Position numbers and translations under genes: made by a program. From an uncultured Bacteroides sp. (GTDB taxonomy: Bacteria > Bacteroidota > Bacteroidia > Bacteroidales > Bacteroidaceae), in the NCBI GenBank assembly GCA_945965395.1, contig CAMFND010000154.1:1-57041 (forward strand): a DNA stretch of 57,041 nucleotides, written 5' to 3'. The notes under the pieces are model-generated. The model was not told where the DNA came from, ran no database searches, and worked only from the letters and a program-made list of their open reading frames with translations. Shown here piece by piece: positions 16,280 through 25,301 of this stretch (position 1 is the first letter of the stretch; the number at the start of each line of letters is the position of its first letter).

Positions 16280-18604
16280 TTACTGATTGTCCATATTCAA
16301 TCGTGACATTTCCGTCTCAGCTGCACTCTGATTATTCATCTTCTTTTCGGTTCGGAAACGATAAGTAATCGTGAAACCGACTTTTCGGGTTTCCTCTTTT
16401 CCGACACTGTGCATGATAATATCATTCAGACGAGCAGAAGCACGCGTATTGTTCTTATTGAAAATGTCGTAAGCATCCAGTGAAAGTTGAAGCTTGTCTT
16501 TCAGGAACGATTTTTTCAAACTCAGGTTGAAGGAGGTATAACTCTTCGCCTCGTACAACTGATAATATCCTCTGGAACCATAATTAAAATCAGCAGACAA
16601 CAGGAATCCGGATGGAAGTGTGAAACTGTTGTTGAAGTTCAGCATCACCAGCGGACGTCCGGCCTTTAAGATACTCTCATTCGGCCCCGGATAATTGAAG
16701 AATGTCTTCAAACAGGTAAGCGTAAGTGAGGGCAGCCACCACTTCACAGGATATTGCACGTTTACCATACCCGTCAGATTATGCATTCTGTCAAAATTAT
16801 CCATGTAGCTGACCGTAACCGCTGAATTTCCCGGCATACTGTAGAAAGCTGTTATCAGCGGATTATGGGTATGAGTATAATTCAGGTTAAAAAACAGAAA
16901 CTTATAAAACAGCATATAGTTCAGGTCATGAGTCAAAGCCTGTTTCAGGTAAAGATTTCCTTTTTGATAAGTAAACCGATCTGTGTACACCGCATTGTCG
17001 TTCATTACACCAAAAGGCGGACGCTCCGTATGAACGGAATATGTAAGTGACTGTTGCAGGCTCTCGGTATTGTAGCTTAACGAAACAGAGGGCAGGAAGT
17101 TATGATAAGTCTGGTTCTGATTCTTGTGGCTACTGTTTTCCTTCAAATCGCTCCGTATGTGTTCGTAACGCAATCCGGCTCCCAGCGACAGTTTGTTCCA
17201 TGTGTAATCGTACGACAGGTAGAGCGAATTTTTCATTTCCGTATTACTTGTACTACCATTATTCAACGCACGGACATACTCTATATAGTCCGTTCCGGTT
17301 GTGTGGCTGAAATCATAACCGAAGCTGAAAGTTCCGGCTTTCCCTGTTTCATACGATAAACTCAATTTGGCTGCAAACAAATCCCAGTCCGCCTTACGGT
17401 AATAGTCCATAGACGTTTCCATACCGTCGCTTTCCCATTCACGGATATTGCCACGGCTTCGGTCGGTCTTATGAAGATAATCACCGAATGCGTTCATCTT
17501 CCAGCCATTCTTCCAGTCGTTTGTATAATACAGGTTCAAATGATTGCTGACGGACTTGTCGGACACATCGCTGAGATTCCTGATAAAGGTTGAAGTTCCT
17601 TTGTCCGGTATCATAGAAAGCGTATCCTTAGAGAACGTATTACCTTCACTGTATTTACCTTCATATTTCAGGCCGATTTCCGACTCCGGAGAGAAATGAT
17701 AAGAAACCCCTCCCGTATAGGCATGGCTTTCGTTGAAGATTTGTTTCCGGGTCAAATCGGTCAGATTCCAGATTGTATCACTTTGAGTCTGCTGGTAAAC
17801 GTCAAGGTTCGAATCCTTCTTTCCACGGTCATAATTATAAGAGAGAAAGAAGTCCCAGTTCTTGTAATTGTAACTTCCGTTCATCTTGTAATTCTGACTA
17901 AGATAATTCCCCTGCAGCAGATTACCGCTGACATTAAAGGCAAGTCCTTCGCCCAGGCGTTTGGTCTTGATTTCAATCACCGCACGTTGTTCCGAGTGAT
18001 AACGCACACCCGTATTCGCCACCAGTCTGACAGACTGAATCTGGTCGATAGCCAGATTGTCCAGTTCGGTACGGTCTGTCACTTCTCTGCCATTGATGTA
18101 ATAGGTAGGGAGACCTCTACCAATCACTTCAATGTCTTCACCACGTTTCTGAATGCCGGGTATCTTGCAAAGCAAATCATCCAGTGTAGTCTGTTTGGCA
18201 AGAATCGTATTAGGCACATCAGCCGTAATACCTTCCCTATCCAATTTGAAAGGTTTTCGGTAGGCAGTAACCTCCACTCCTTCAAGCTCGGTCTGAGCCA
18301 GTTCCATTTTAACTACCGGCAGTGTGAGATTCGCATTGACTTGTATATTACGATACAATGTCTCATAACCCAGATAAGAATAACGGATGATATAGTTGCC
18401 CCCAGCAAGCGATGTGCTATATACCCCGCAAGAGTCGGATACTGCTCCGGCGACGAGTGTACTGTCTGCCTGATTCAAAAAGGCGACATTCACCATCGGC
18501 ATCACCGTATTTTCCGAATCGATGATTGTTCCTTTAATCAAATGCTGACTGTAAACAGGCAGTATGATTAAGCTTCCTATAGCATATAAAAATAGCTTTT
18601 TCAT
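16280..18604 (-). CDS. TonB-dependent OMP_b-brl_3 receptor
   Basis: A 774-residue outer-membrane beta-barrel protein. Order of parts: signal peptide (1-20), a CarboxypepD_reg-like domain (21-105, IKGTIIDSENTVMPMVNVAFL), a plug-like domain (about 125-215, with TLDDLLCKIPGIQKRG and GRGLPTYYINGREV) and a large barrel to about 755 with alternating aromatic strands. The barrel end is followed by a polar tail (TEKKMNNQSAAETEMSRLNMDNQ region), unusual for a C-terminal beta-signal. It is the most divergent of three tandem receptors in one operon. The cargo is unknown. No SusD partner is present, so glycan import is less likely than a role in peptide or metal handling. Confidence 0.82.
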   Translation of the reverse strand: MKKLFLYAIGSLIILPVYSQHLIKGTIIDSENTVMPMVNVAFLNQADSTLVAGAVSDSCGVYSTSLAGGNYIIRYSYLGYETLYRNIQVNANLTLPVVKMELAQTELEGVEVTAYRKPFKLDREGITADVPNTILAKQTTLDDLLCKIPGIQKRGEDIEVIGRGLPTYYINGREVTDRTELDNLAIDQIQSVRLVANTGVRYHSEQRAVIEIKTKRLGEGLAFNVSGNLLQGNYLSQNYKMNGSYNYKNWDFFLSYNYDRGKKDSNLDVYQQTQSDTIWNLTDLTRKQIFNESHAYTGGVSYHFSPESEIGLKYEGKYSEGNTFSKDTLSMIPDKGTSTFIRNLSDVSDKSVSNHLNLYYTNDWKNGWKMNAFGDYLHKTDRSRGNIREWESDGMETSMDYYRKADWDLFAAKLSLSYETGKAGTFSFGYDFSHTTGTDYIEYVRALNNGSTSNTEMKNSLYLSYDYTWNKLSLGAGLRYEHIRSDLKENSSHKNQNQTYHNFLPSVSLSYNTESLQQSLTYSVHTERPPFGVMNDNAVYTDRFTYQKGNLYLKQALTHDLNYMLFYKFLFFNLNYTHTHNPLITAFYSMPGNSAVTVSYMDNFDRMHNLTGMVNVQYPVKWWLPSLTLTCLKTFFNYPGPNESILKAGRPLVMLNFNNSFTLPSGFLLSADFNYGSRGYYQLYEAKSYTSFNLSLKKSFLKDKLQLSLDAYDIFNKNNTRASARLNDIIMHSVGKEETRKVGFTITYRFRTEKKMNNQSAAETEMSRLNMDNQ

Positions 18605-18644
18605 AGAGTTAAGTCAATGCTAAATATTCCATCATGTTTGTGTA

Positions 18645-20918
18645 TTATCTTCCGAAACGTGAAGAATCTACTTCTTTCTTCTTCTTACTGATACTGCCCC
18701 CAAAACGGTAGACAAATTTCATTGAAAGGGTACGGCTGTATTGCCCCATATTCAGGTCGATGTGCTGTCCTGCATAGCGGTTTCTCACCTTCATGCGCAT
18801 GGTATCAAACAAGTCAGCACAGTTCAGGCTCAGACTGGCCTTATCCTTCAGGAAGTTCCACTGCGCTCCTACATTGACCGTAAAGACCGGTTTCGTATCG
18901 CTGATACCGGAAATCATGCTTGAACGGTACATCGCATCCAAATCAAATCCGAGGTTAGAACCTACCGAGAAATGATTCTGCATAGCAAGCATACAGGCCC
19001 ATTTCTTACGGTCGAAAGGAATATCCCAGAAGTTATCACAACGGTTACGGTCATTGACCACCGTCGCATTCACCTGAGAAGACAACCACTCACCGATGTT
19101 GAACGGAATATTGGCGCTCATACCGAAGGACTGGTAATAGTTCCAGTTCTGCGTGCGGTACACAAGTGCCAGACGGTCTTTTGCCTGATACATATCCATC
19201 GTGAAATAATCGTTGGTACGCTCGTAGAACAACGACAACATGTACTTCTGCAGGAAGAGATAATTGGCATTTACACTGTACACATTGGCAGGACGAAGTC
19301 CCTCGATGGTCTGAATCTCTTCGTAGGCATTCATGTAAGTAGTACTGGTCTGCATATCCCAATAGGTAGGATAGTCCTTTTCTGATGATATACCCAGCAC
19401 GAACGTATGTTTCTCCGACGGCGAATAGGTCAGACTGGCCTGCGGATAGACCGCCCATTTATGATAATTTCCGATAGAATAATACTCACCGGTTGCCGAG
19501 AGAGAAAGAGACAGCCCGTTTTCAAACTCCTTGTCGAAGCCTCCATAAAAGTTGGTAATCTGCTCATAAAGACGTGAGGAAGAATTGCCCACATCATCCT
19601 TTCCTTCAGTCTGATTGAAGAACTGGGCGTTCTTATTGTCCGTATAATCATAACGGACACCGTATTTCAAAGTCCAGTCATTGGCGAGAGCGTAGCTCTG
19701 GTCGGCATATACAGTGAACTTGCGGATTTTCTGGTCCGAAGTATAATCAAGCAACTGGCGTGTATTGTCTGTCAGTTTACTTTCCAGACGATTCTTGTCA
19801 TTCATGGTATAGTCCGTATAATCCACCCCAAGGTCAAGGCCGAATCCGGAAGAATAGCGGGCAAAGACATTGTGCAGACGGCTGTCCTGCAACTTGTCAT
19901 TGTGGCTGTTCTGGAAGTTTCCATTTACATCAATCGTACCTTTACCATTATCGGAAAGGGCACCGTTGTAACCCACACTCAACTCATTATCCTCGTTTAT
20001 CTGATAGCCGTACTCAGCATAGATATTATGCTTCCAGCCCTTTGTATTGATTTTCTGTGTCTGCGTGATGTCATATACCTTTCCGTCATACGTATGTTGG
20101 GAGGCCAGGTCCATCACCGTCATTATATGCGAATAACCCGGATTGTAAGAGACATTCAACGATGATTTTCCCTTCGTCAGCAGGAAGTTTACATTGCCGC
20201 TGTAACTGCTAAAATACTGGTTGCTGTAGCTGGCCGACAGTTCACTCTGGATGGTATTGTCGTCTGCCTTAGCCGTTACAATATTAATGGCAGCCCCGCG
20301 CACATGATATTCGGGAGGTGTATTATACATCACTTCGGCGGTCTGTACCTGCGAAGCGGAAGTATTCTTCAGCATCTCAATCAGCTGCTCCTGTGTCAGT
20401 GTACTTGCCTTTCCGTTCAGGATAACTGTTACGTCCTTTGCTCCCACCAGTGAGAGTTTGCCGTTCCTGTCCTGCACACCCGGCAACTTACAGATAGCCT
20501 CGTAGACATTGTTTACAATATGCTTTTCTGAGATGGCCGAAATGTCATAATTCAGTTTTCCCTGTTCCATGGTTACAAACGGGCGTTCTCCCTCAATTAC
20601 CACTTCCTCCAGATTGTAGTCCTTCGATTCCAAAGTAATGACACCGGCATCACGCTCCTGTCCCTTCACCTGCCTGGTCTGATAAAGCAGATGCTGGACG
20701 ATGAGCTGATAATTCTCCGGTTCCGGTTCAAGCATGAATGTACCGTCAGCCGCAGATATGGTTGCACCTAGATAGGCTGAATCCGGTAGCTGCATGACGA
20801 TGGTAGCACCTTCAACCGGCTGCTGATTGGTATCTACAATCTTTCCGGTTGTCTGACTCCAAACAACAGGAAAATAACCTAAGATAAATATTGCACTTAT
20901 AGTGTTTCTAATATTCAT
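18645..20918 (-). CDS. TonB-dependent OMP_b-brl_3 receptor, paralogue 2
   Basis: A 757-residue outer-membrane protein with signal peptide, CarboxypepD_reg-like domain (21-106), plug (about 125-215, with YEAICKLPGVQDRNG and LNGKASTLTQEQLIEML) and barrel. It is clearly paralogous to the next gene upstream: long barrel blocks such as GEYYSIGNYHKWAVYPQASLTY recur with few changes. The first 106 residues are nearly identical in the two, also at DNA level. After the last barrel strand (KFVYRFGG) a basic tail ends in VDSSRFGR. It is in an operon with the receptor genes on both sides (gaps of 40 and 43 bases). Confidence 0.85.
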   Translation of the reverse strand: MNIRNTISAIFILGYFPVVWSQTTGKIVDTNQQPVEGATIVMQLPDSAYLGATISAADGTFMLEPEPENYQLIVQHLLYQTRQVKGQERDAGVITLESKDYNLEEVVIEGERPFVTMEQGKLNYDISAISEKHIVNNVYEAICKLPGVQDRNGKLSLVGAKDVTVILNGKASTLTQEQLIEMLKNTSASQVQTAEVMYNTPPEYHVRGAAINIVTAKADDNTIQSELSASYSNQYFSSYSGNVNFLLTKGKSSLNVSYNPGYSHIMTVMDLASQHTYDGKVYDITQTQKINTKGWKHNIYAEYGYQINEDNELSVGYNGALSDNGKGTIDVNGNFQNSHNDKLQDSRLHNVFARYSSGFGLDLGVDYTDYTMNDKNRLESKLTDNTRQLLDYTSDQKIRKFTVYADQSYALANDWTLKYGVRYDYTDNKNAQFFNQTEGKDDVGNSSSRLYEQITNFYGGFDKEFENGLSLSLSATGEYYSIGNYHKWAVYPQASLTYSPSEKHTFVLGISSEKDYPTYWDMQTSTTYMNAYEEIQTIEGLRPANVYSVNANYLFLQKYMLSLFYERTNDYFTMDMYQAKDRLALVYRTQNWNYYQSFGMSANIPFNIGEWLSSQVNATVVNDRNRCDNFWDIPFDRKKWACMLAMQNHFSVGSNLGFDLDAMYRSSMISGISDTKPVFTVNVGAQWNFLKDKASLSLNCADLFDTMRMKVRNRYAGQHIDLNMGQYSRTLSMKFVYRFGGSISKKKKEVDSSRFGR
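20601..20858. repeat. near-identical 258-bp copy A (receptor N-domain)
   Basis: This stretch encodes residues 21-106 of the receptor gene at 18645-20918 and matches 22918-23175 with 19 differences in 258 bases (about 93%), counted by eye. The flanking parts of the two genes differ far more, so the block looks homogenised. Confidence 0.85.
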
Positions 20919-20961
20919 TATATACTGCTATTTATCAATGATTTTAATCGCTTTTCAAATT

Positions 20962-23238
20962 TTAATGTCCAAATCGTGATGTATCAACTCCTTTCACCTC
21001 CTGTTTTTTATATCCACCAAAACGGTATGTAAAGTTCAGAGATACCATACGGGTATAGAATCCTGTGTTCATATCCAAATGTTGCCCTTTGAAGCGAATC
21101 TTCATATCTGGCATACTGGAGTTAAATATATCACTGCAACGTGCTGTAAGTGAACATCTTCTTTTGGCAAAGCTCCACTGCATTCCGGCTGTGAGGTTGA
21201 ATGAGCTTGCAAGATCCAGCGTTCCCTGAATGAAAGGTGTCTGTATGTTACCTGTCAACTCAAACGAAAGATTCTTACCTACCTTGAAGGTGTTGTCAAG
21301 AGTTCCGACAAACATCCATTTCTTGCGGTCAAATGGCACGTCAAAAAAACGGTCGCATTTTTGCCGTGCCTGCATACCTACAAGTGTGAGCCTTACGTCG
21401 TACCAGTTTCCTATGCTGAAAGGTAGAATAATATTTGCACCTATCATACGCATATAATTCCAGTTGGTATTCTTGTATATTAATGCCAGTCGGTCGGTAG
21501 CCTGATAAGGAGACTGAGCAAAGTAATCGGACGTATGTGTGTAGAACAATCCGAAAATATATTTTCGTTTCAGAATGTATGTACCGTTCAGGTTATAGTT
21601 GGTCATGGGACGCAATCCCGGCGTTCCCTGAAGTTCAGAATATCCGTTCAAATAGGTAACGGAAGACTGCATATCCCAGTAACCCGGATAAGTCTTGTCT
21701 GTTGATAAAGACAATTGAAAGATATGTTTCGGGCTTTTCAGGTATGTCAGTGAGGCTTGCGGATAAACAGCCCATTTGCGATAGTTGCCAATAGTGTAAT
21801 ATTCTCCTGTAGCAGAAATAGAAAGCGAAGTGCCGGTTGTCCAGTTTTTATTCAGTGAAAAATAAAAACTGGCTGTCTGTTCATTAAGTTTGGCTTCTGT
21901 ATTTTCGGTTTGCACACTACCTGTTACATTATTATATGTTTGAAAATCATAATCTTTTGCATAACGGTAGGCTACTCCGTAACCAATGCCCCAGTTGTTT
22001 GTCAGATTATGTTTCTGGTCTGCATAAATTGAATAGCGGTCTATTCGCTGGCCACCAGTCAGTATGTATGAGCTTTTGTTTTTATCAGATAGTTGCGTGA
22101 ACATAGTCTGATTATTGTCTGAAGTATAACGTGTGTAATCGCCGCCTACTTCCAGACCTATACCAGAACTGTACTGCACTGTTACATTGTTCATCTTATT
22201 GTCCATGAACTTATCAAGGTTGGACTGCTGGAAACTTCCGTCTGCTATACTGCGGTTATGTCCGTCAGGTGTAAAGCTTCCCGTGTAGGCTACATTCAGA
22301 TGATTCTTTTCGTTGATGTTATATTCCAAAGCAGTTCTCACATTGTGCATCCAGCTTTTGGAACTCAGTTTCTCATTCTGGGTTATTTCATAAACTTTAT
22401 CACTTAATGTGTGTCTAGAGAACAGCTCTGTATATTCCAACATTTTAATATTGTCAGTCCCATACATTACATCCAAAGTTACTTTGGGAGTAGACAAACG
22501 GAAATTACCGTTTGCACCGCCACTGCTGAAATATTTATTCTGATAATAAGTACTCAATTCTCCTTGAAATGAATAATCATTAGAGCGTTTCATCACCACA
22601 TTGATTATAGCTCCACGAACATGGAGTTCAGGAGGGGCACTGTACATAACTTCCGCCTTCTCGACACGATCCACCGGCGTATTGCGTAGTAATGTCTCCA
22701 ACTGCTCTGCTGTCATGGTTGTAGGCTTACCATTCATCACAATGGTAAGAGAACTTGCTCCAGCTAGAGAAAGTGCTCCGTTGCTCTCCTGCACACCCGG
22801 TAGTTTGGTTATAGCGTCGTATGCATTGTTTACTACTTGTTTTTCAGAAAGCACTGAAAGATTATAGCCAAGCCGTCCGTTTTCAACTTTGACCAATGGC
22901 TTTTCTCCCTTAATAACCACTTCCTCCAGATTGTAGTCTTTTGCTTCCATAGTAATAATACCGGCATCACGCGTCTGCCCCTTCACCTGCCTGGTCTGAT
23001 AAAGCAAATGCTGGACGATGAGCTGATAATCCTCCGGCTCCGGTTCAAGCATGAATGTACCGTCGGCCGCAGATATGGTTGCACCTAGATAGGCTGAATC
23101 AGGCAGCTGCATGACGATGGTAGCACCTTCTACCGGCTGCTGATTGGTATCTACTATTTTTCCAGTTGTCTGACTGAATACAGATGATGCAAAACCTGCA
23201 TATATGAAGAGACCTGCTATAATTTTTTTACATTCCAT
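20962..23238 (-). CDS. TonB-dependent OMP_b-brl_3 receptor, paralogue 3
   Basis: A 758-residue outer-membrane protein with the same plan as its neighbour: signal peptide, CarboxypepD_reg-like domain (21-106), plug (YDAITKLPGVQESNG, MNGKPTTMTAEQLETLL) and barrel. The barrel is about half identical to that of paralogue 2, with shared blocks such as GEYYTIGNYRKWAVYPQASL and FDVPFDRKKW. The C-terminus again runs past the last strand (NFTYRFGG) into a tail ending VDTSRFGH. It follows a thioredoxin-like lipoprotein gene by 19 bases, so it is the first receptor of the operon. Cargo unknown. Confidence 0.85.
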   Translation of the reverse strand: MECKKIIAGLFIYAGFASSVFSQTTGKIVDTNQQPVEGATIVMQLPDSAYLGATISAADGTFMLEPEPEDYQLIVQHLLYQTRQVKGQTRDAGIITMEAKDYNLEEVVIKGEKPLVKVENGRLGYNLSVLSEKQVVNNAYDAITKLPGVQESNGALSLAGASSLTIVMNGKPTTMTAEQLETLLRNTPVDRVEKAEVMYSAPPELHVRGAIINVVMKRSNDYSFQGELSTYYQNKYFSSGGANGNFRLSTPKVTLDVMYGTDNIKMLEYTELFSRHTLSDKVYEITQNEKLSSKSWMHNVRTALEYNINEKNHLNVAYTGSFTPDGHNRSIADGSFQQSNLDKFMDNKMNNVTVQYSSGIGLEVGGDYTRYTSDNNQTMFTQLSDKNKSSYILTGGQRIDRYSIYADQKHNLTNNWGIGYGVAYRYAKDYDFQTYNNVTGSVQTENTEAKLNEQTASFYFSLNKNWTTGTSLSISATGEYYTIGNYRKWAVYPQASLTYLKSPKHIFQLSLSTDKTYPGYWDMQSSVTYLNGYSELQGTPGLRPMTNYNLNGTYILKRKYIFGLFYTHTSDYFAQSPYQATDRLALIYKNTNWNYMRMIGANIILPFSIGNWYDVRLTLVGMQARQKCDRFFDVPFDRKKWMFVGTLDNTFKVGKNLSFELTGNIQTPFIQGTLDLASSFNLTAGMQWSFAKRRCSLTARCSDIFNSSMPDMKIRFKGQHLDMNTGFYTRMVSLNFTYRFGGYKKQEVKGVDTSRFGH
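22918..23175. repeat. near-identical 258-bp copy B (receptor N-domain)
   Basis: The second copy of the block at 20601-20858, in the same orientation and at the same place in its gene (residues 22-107). The direct repeats are 2.3 kb apart, so recombination between them could delete or fuse the receptors. Confidence 0.85.
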
Positions 23239-23257
23239 TTATAGGCATTTAAGACGT

Positions 23258-24352
23258 CTATCTTATCAGTTCCTCTAATCTTTGTTTCAACAGCATATTG
23301 TGAAGCTGGTTTGCCACAATCTCGCCATTGCTATTAATCAGAATACCATGCGGTATACCTGAGAAAGGAAAATTCTCTTTTACCTTTTCTCCTTCAGTTG
23401 TATCAATCAAAGAAGTAAACTTGATTTGATATTTCTTCATGGCCGCCTGAAAATCATCTATATTCTTGTCTATCGAAATCAAAAGTATATCCAATCCTTT
23501 CTCCTTATACTGGCTGTAAGTTTTTTCCAGTTCAGGAAATTCCGCAATACAGGGAGCACAGGCAGAAGACCATAAATCAATATACAGATACCCATTTTTA
23601 GGAATAAACGAAGAAAGCTTTCTTGTTATCCCATTAGCATCCGGAAACTCCATATCTTTTATCTTTTTACCAATCCTGGCATCCAATTCTTTCTGTTTTC
23701 TGTCCATATCCAGGCGAAGCTCATAATACCATTGCACTTTCTTGTCAGCTTTCACTTCTTCCGGCAAAGTGGGATAAATCTCGAGGAAATGAGGATCATA
23801 TACAGAACCTATTTCATTGATAAATGTGGCCTTGCCTACAATGTTGTGTATATTATCAAGCTGAAACTTCACTTTATACTCTGTGTAGACCTGAGCCAAA
23901 GAATCATACACCGAAGTATCCGGATTATCTTTTCTTTCTATGCTCCTGCGATACTCCATCTCTCCTAATTTTTCTATTCTGCGTGTTTCTGTAAGATAAG
24001 TATTGTATAAATCGTTCATAGGTGTTCCTGTTACATGATATACCGAATCAAATGCTATCTTTACCGTTCCTTTTTCGGCAAAGAACATTCCTTTTAATGG
24101 ATTCAACGTGCCATTTACTGAGAGATAATATGCTAACTCAAGGTTTTCTTCTATGCTGAAATTAAATTTTCCATGGAGCAAAGTATCACTAGCGACATTA
24201 ATCACTGAATCGTTCTGGAGATAATACAATTCTATTGGCGTCCCATCCATGCAGTTGCTACATACGCCTTCAATATTTACCGTCTTAGGGTTTACACAAC
24301 TTGCCATGAAGATGGTACTCATGACAACTCCATATAGATTGACAGACTTCAT
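23258..24352 (-). CDS. thioredoxin-like lipoprotein (DUF4369/AhpC-TSA)
   Basis: A 364-residue lipoprotein. The lipobox FMASC puts the lipidated Cys at residue 19 of the form starting at 24352; the upstream ATG at 24385 is rejected because the promoter box lies there. Residues 22-110 resemble the DUF4369 beta domain found before such thioredoxins, residues 110-225 are helical and charged, and residues 230-364 are a TlpA-type thioredoxin fold with KIKDMEFPDANG and a redox pair Cys265-Ala-Pro-Cys268 in the unusual setting WSSACAPC rather than WCxxC. The cis-proline motif is SGIPHGILI. It is first in the operon with three receptors and may act on disulfides of their cargo or of the receptors. Confidence 0.82.
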   Translation of the reverse strand: MKSVNLYGVVMSTIFMASCVNPKTVNIEGVCSNCMDGTPIELYYLQNDSVINVASDTLLHGKFNFSIEENLELAYYLSVNGTLNPLKGMFFAEKGTVKIAFDSVYHVTGTPMNDLYNTYLTETRRIEKLGEMEYRRSIERKDNPDTSVYDSLAQVYTEYKVKFQLDNIHNIVGKATFINEIGSVYDPHFLEIYPTLPEEVKADKKVQWYYELRLDMDRKQKELDARIGKKIKDMEFPDANGITRKLSSFIPKNGYLYIDLWSSACAPCIAEFPELEKTYSQYKEKGLDILLISIDKNIDDFQAAMKKYQIKFTSLIDTTEGEKVKENFPFSGIPHGILINSNGEIVANQLHNMLLKQRLEELIR

Positions 24353-24382
24353 TATTAAGATAGTATTTTTAAGAATAGCCCT

Positions 24383-24390
24383 CAAAAGTA
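24383..24390 (-). promoter_or_regulatory. -7 box of the thioredoxin-receptor operon
   Basis: The minus strand reads TACTTTTG, a perfect TAnnTTTG, 31 bases before the ATG at 24352. A run of seven C (24409-24415, G on the transcribed strand) falls where the -33 element should be. Confidence 0.6.
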
Positions 24391-24477
24391 GATATTATGC
24401 ACGACACTCCCCCCCACTCTTCTCATAAATTATCCTTTCAGCAATCCATAATTGTTTAATTAAGAATAAAAAGGCAC

Positions 24478-25248
24478 TTATCGTTCAATCGCACTTCTCA
24501 CTGCTTCATAAAACAGGCCTCCCACATCTATGCCTAGTTTAAACTTACGAAATTTATAGGATGGAGCGACCATCGGTGCAGTCCTCCATCCTTGTCGCAC
24601 ATCATAATACCTTTGTACACCAACGTCCACTCCAAAACGGTTTGTAAAATCGTAACCAACGGTGGCTCCATAATACGTACGGTTGAGATTATACCTGTTA
24701 TCCGGACTATAAGCACCAAACACGGTAAGATGAAAATCATCTGCCGGATGAAGTGCCATGCCTCCTGACACACCAAACGACTGACCGACACTATAGGGGA
24801 AAGTATATTTTGCCGCATTCAATCCTGCATATATATCCCAAAAATCATTGATTTCCTTTTGGTATATAAGCATCATCTGGTTCACCCGACCGATACCTGG
24901 AATGGTAGTCTGCATTCCCCTGCCATAAAAATAGGGAGAAAACTGCCCGAATGCATTATAGTCACCCATAAACATGGGAGACGGATTCACATAATAGGTT
25001 GGAACATAAAAAGGCCTTTCCTGCCTAAAATCAAAATCTACAGGTGAATCAGATTGTATTTCTTGATTTACTTCATGGTCTTTTATCTTCACTCTATCCG
25101 TGGATGGGCTAATCGACAAGAATTCCCCACCCACATCTTTTTTCAACCCTGCACCAAGCTTTATCGTATCTTTTTCGATACTTTCTTGTCCAAAGCTCTG
25201 CATACAGGATAGTCCCAAAAGCATAAGAAAAACCACTACCGATTTCAT
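24478..25248 (-). CDS. outer-membrane beta-barrel protein, unknown function
   Basis: A 256-residue exported protein (signal peptide to about residue 20). An acidic linker (25-75) is followed by amphipathic strands rich in Tyr, Phe and Gly (NPSPMFMGDYNAFGQFSPYFYGRG, GLNAAKYTFPYSVGQSFGVSGG, YYGATVGYDFTNRFGVDVGVQRYY), as in small outer-membrane barrels. I do not recognise a family. It has its own promoter box and follows a second small barrel gene in the same direction; it may belong to the surface-signalling cluster to its right. Confidence 0.6.
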   Translation of the reverse strand: MKSVVVFLMLLGLSCMQSFGQESIEKDTIKLGAGLKKDVGGEFLSISPSTDRVKIKDHEVNQEIQSDSPVDFDFRQERPFYVPTYYVNPSPMFMGDYNAFGQFSPYFYGRGMQTTIPGIGRVNQMMLIYQKEINDFWDIYAGLNAAKYTFPYSVGQSFGVSGGMALHPADDFHLTVFGAYSPDNRYNLNRTYYGATVGYDFTNRFGVDVGVQRYYDVRQGWRTAPMVAPSYKFRKFKLGIDVGGLFYEAVRSAIER

Positions 25249-25275
25249 AACTTAAAGATTAAAAAGCAATCACCT

Positions 25276-25283
25276 CAAAGTTA
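25276..25283 (-). promoter_or_regulatory. -7 box of the barrel gene at 24478
   Basis: The minus strand reads TAACTTTG, a perfect TAnnTTTG, 27 bases before the start at 25248. Confidence 0.55.
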
Positions 25284-25301
25284 GTTTATTTTTCATTCTG
25301 A

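Noticed and set aside
17696-18571. 291-codon plus-strand frame over a TonB receptor
   Set aside because: Shadow frame; the minus-strand receptor is strongly supported by domain motifs.
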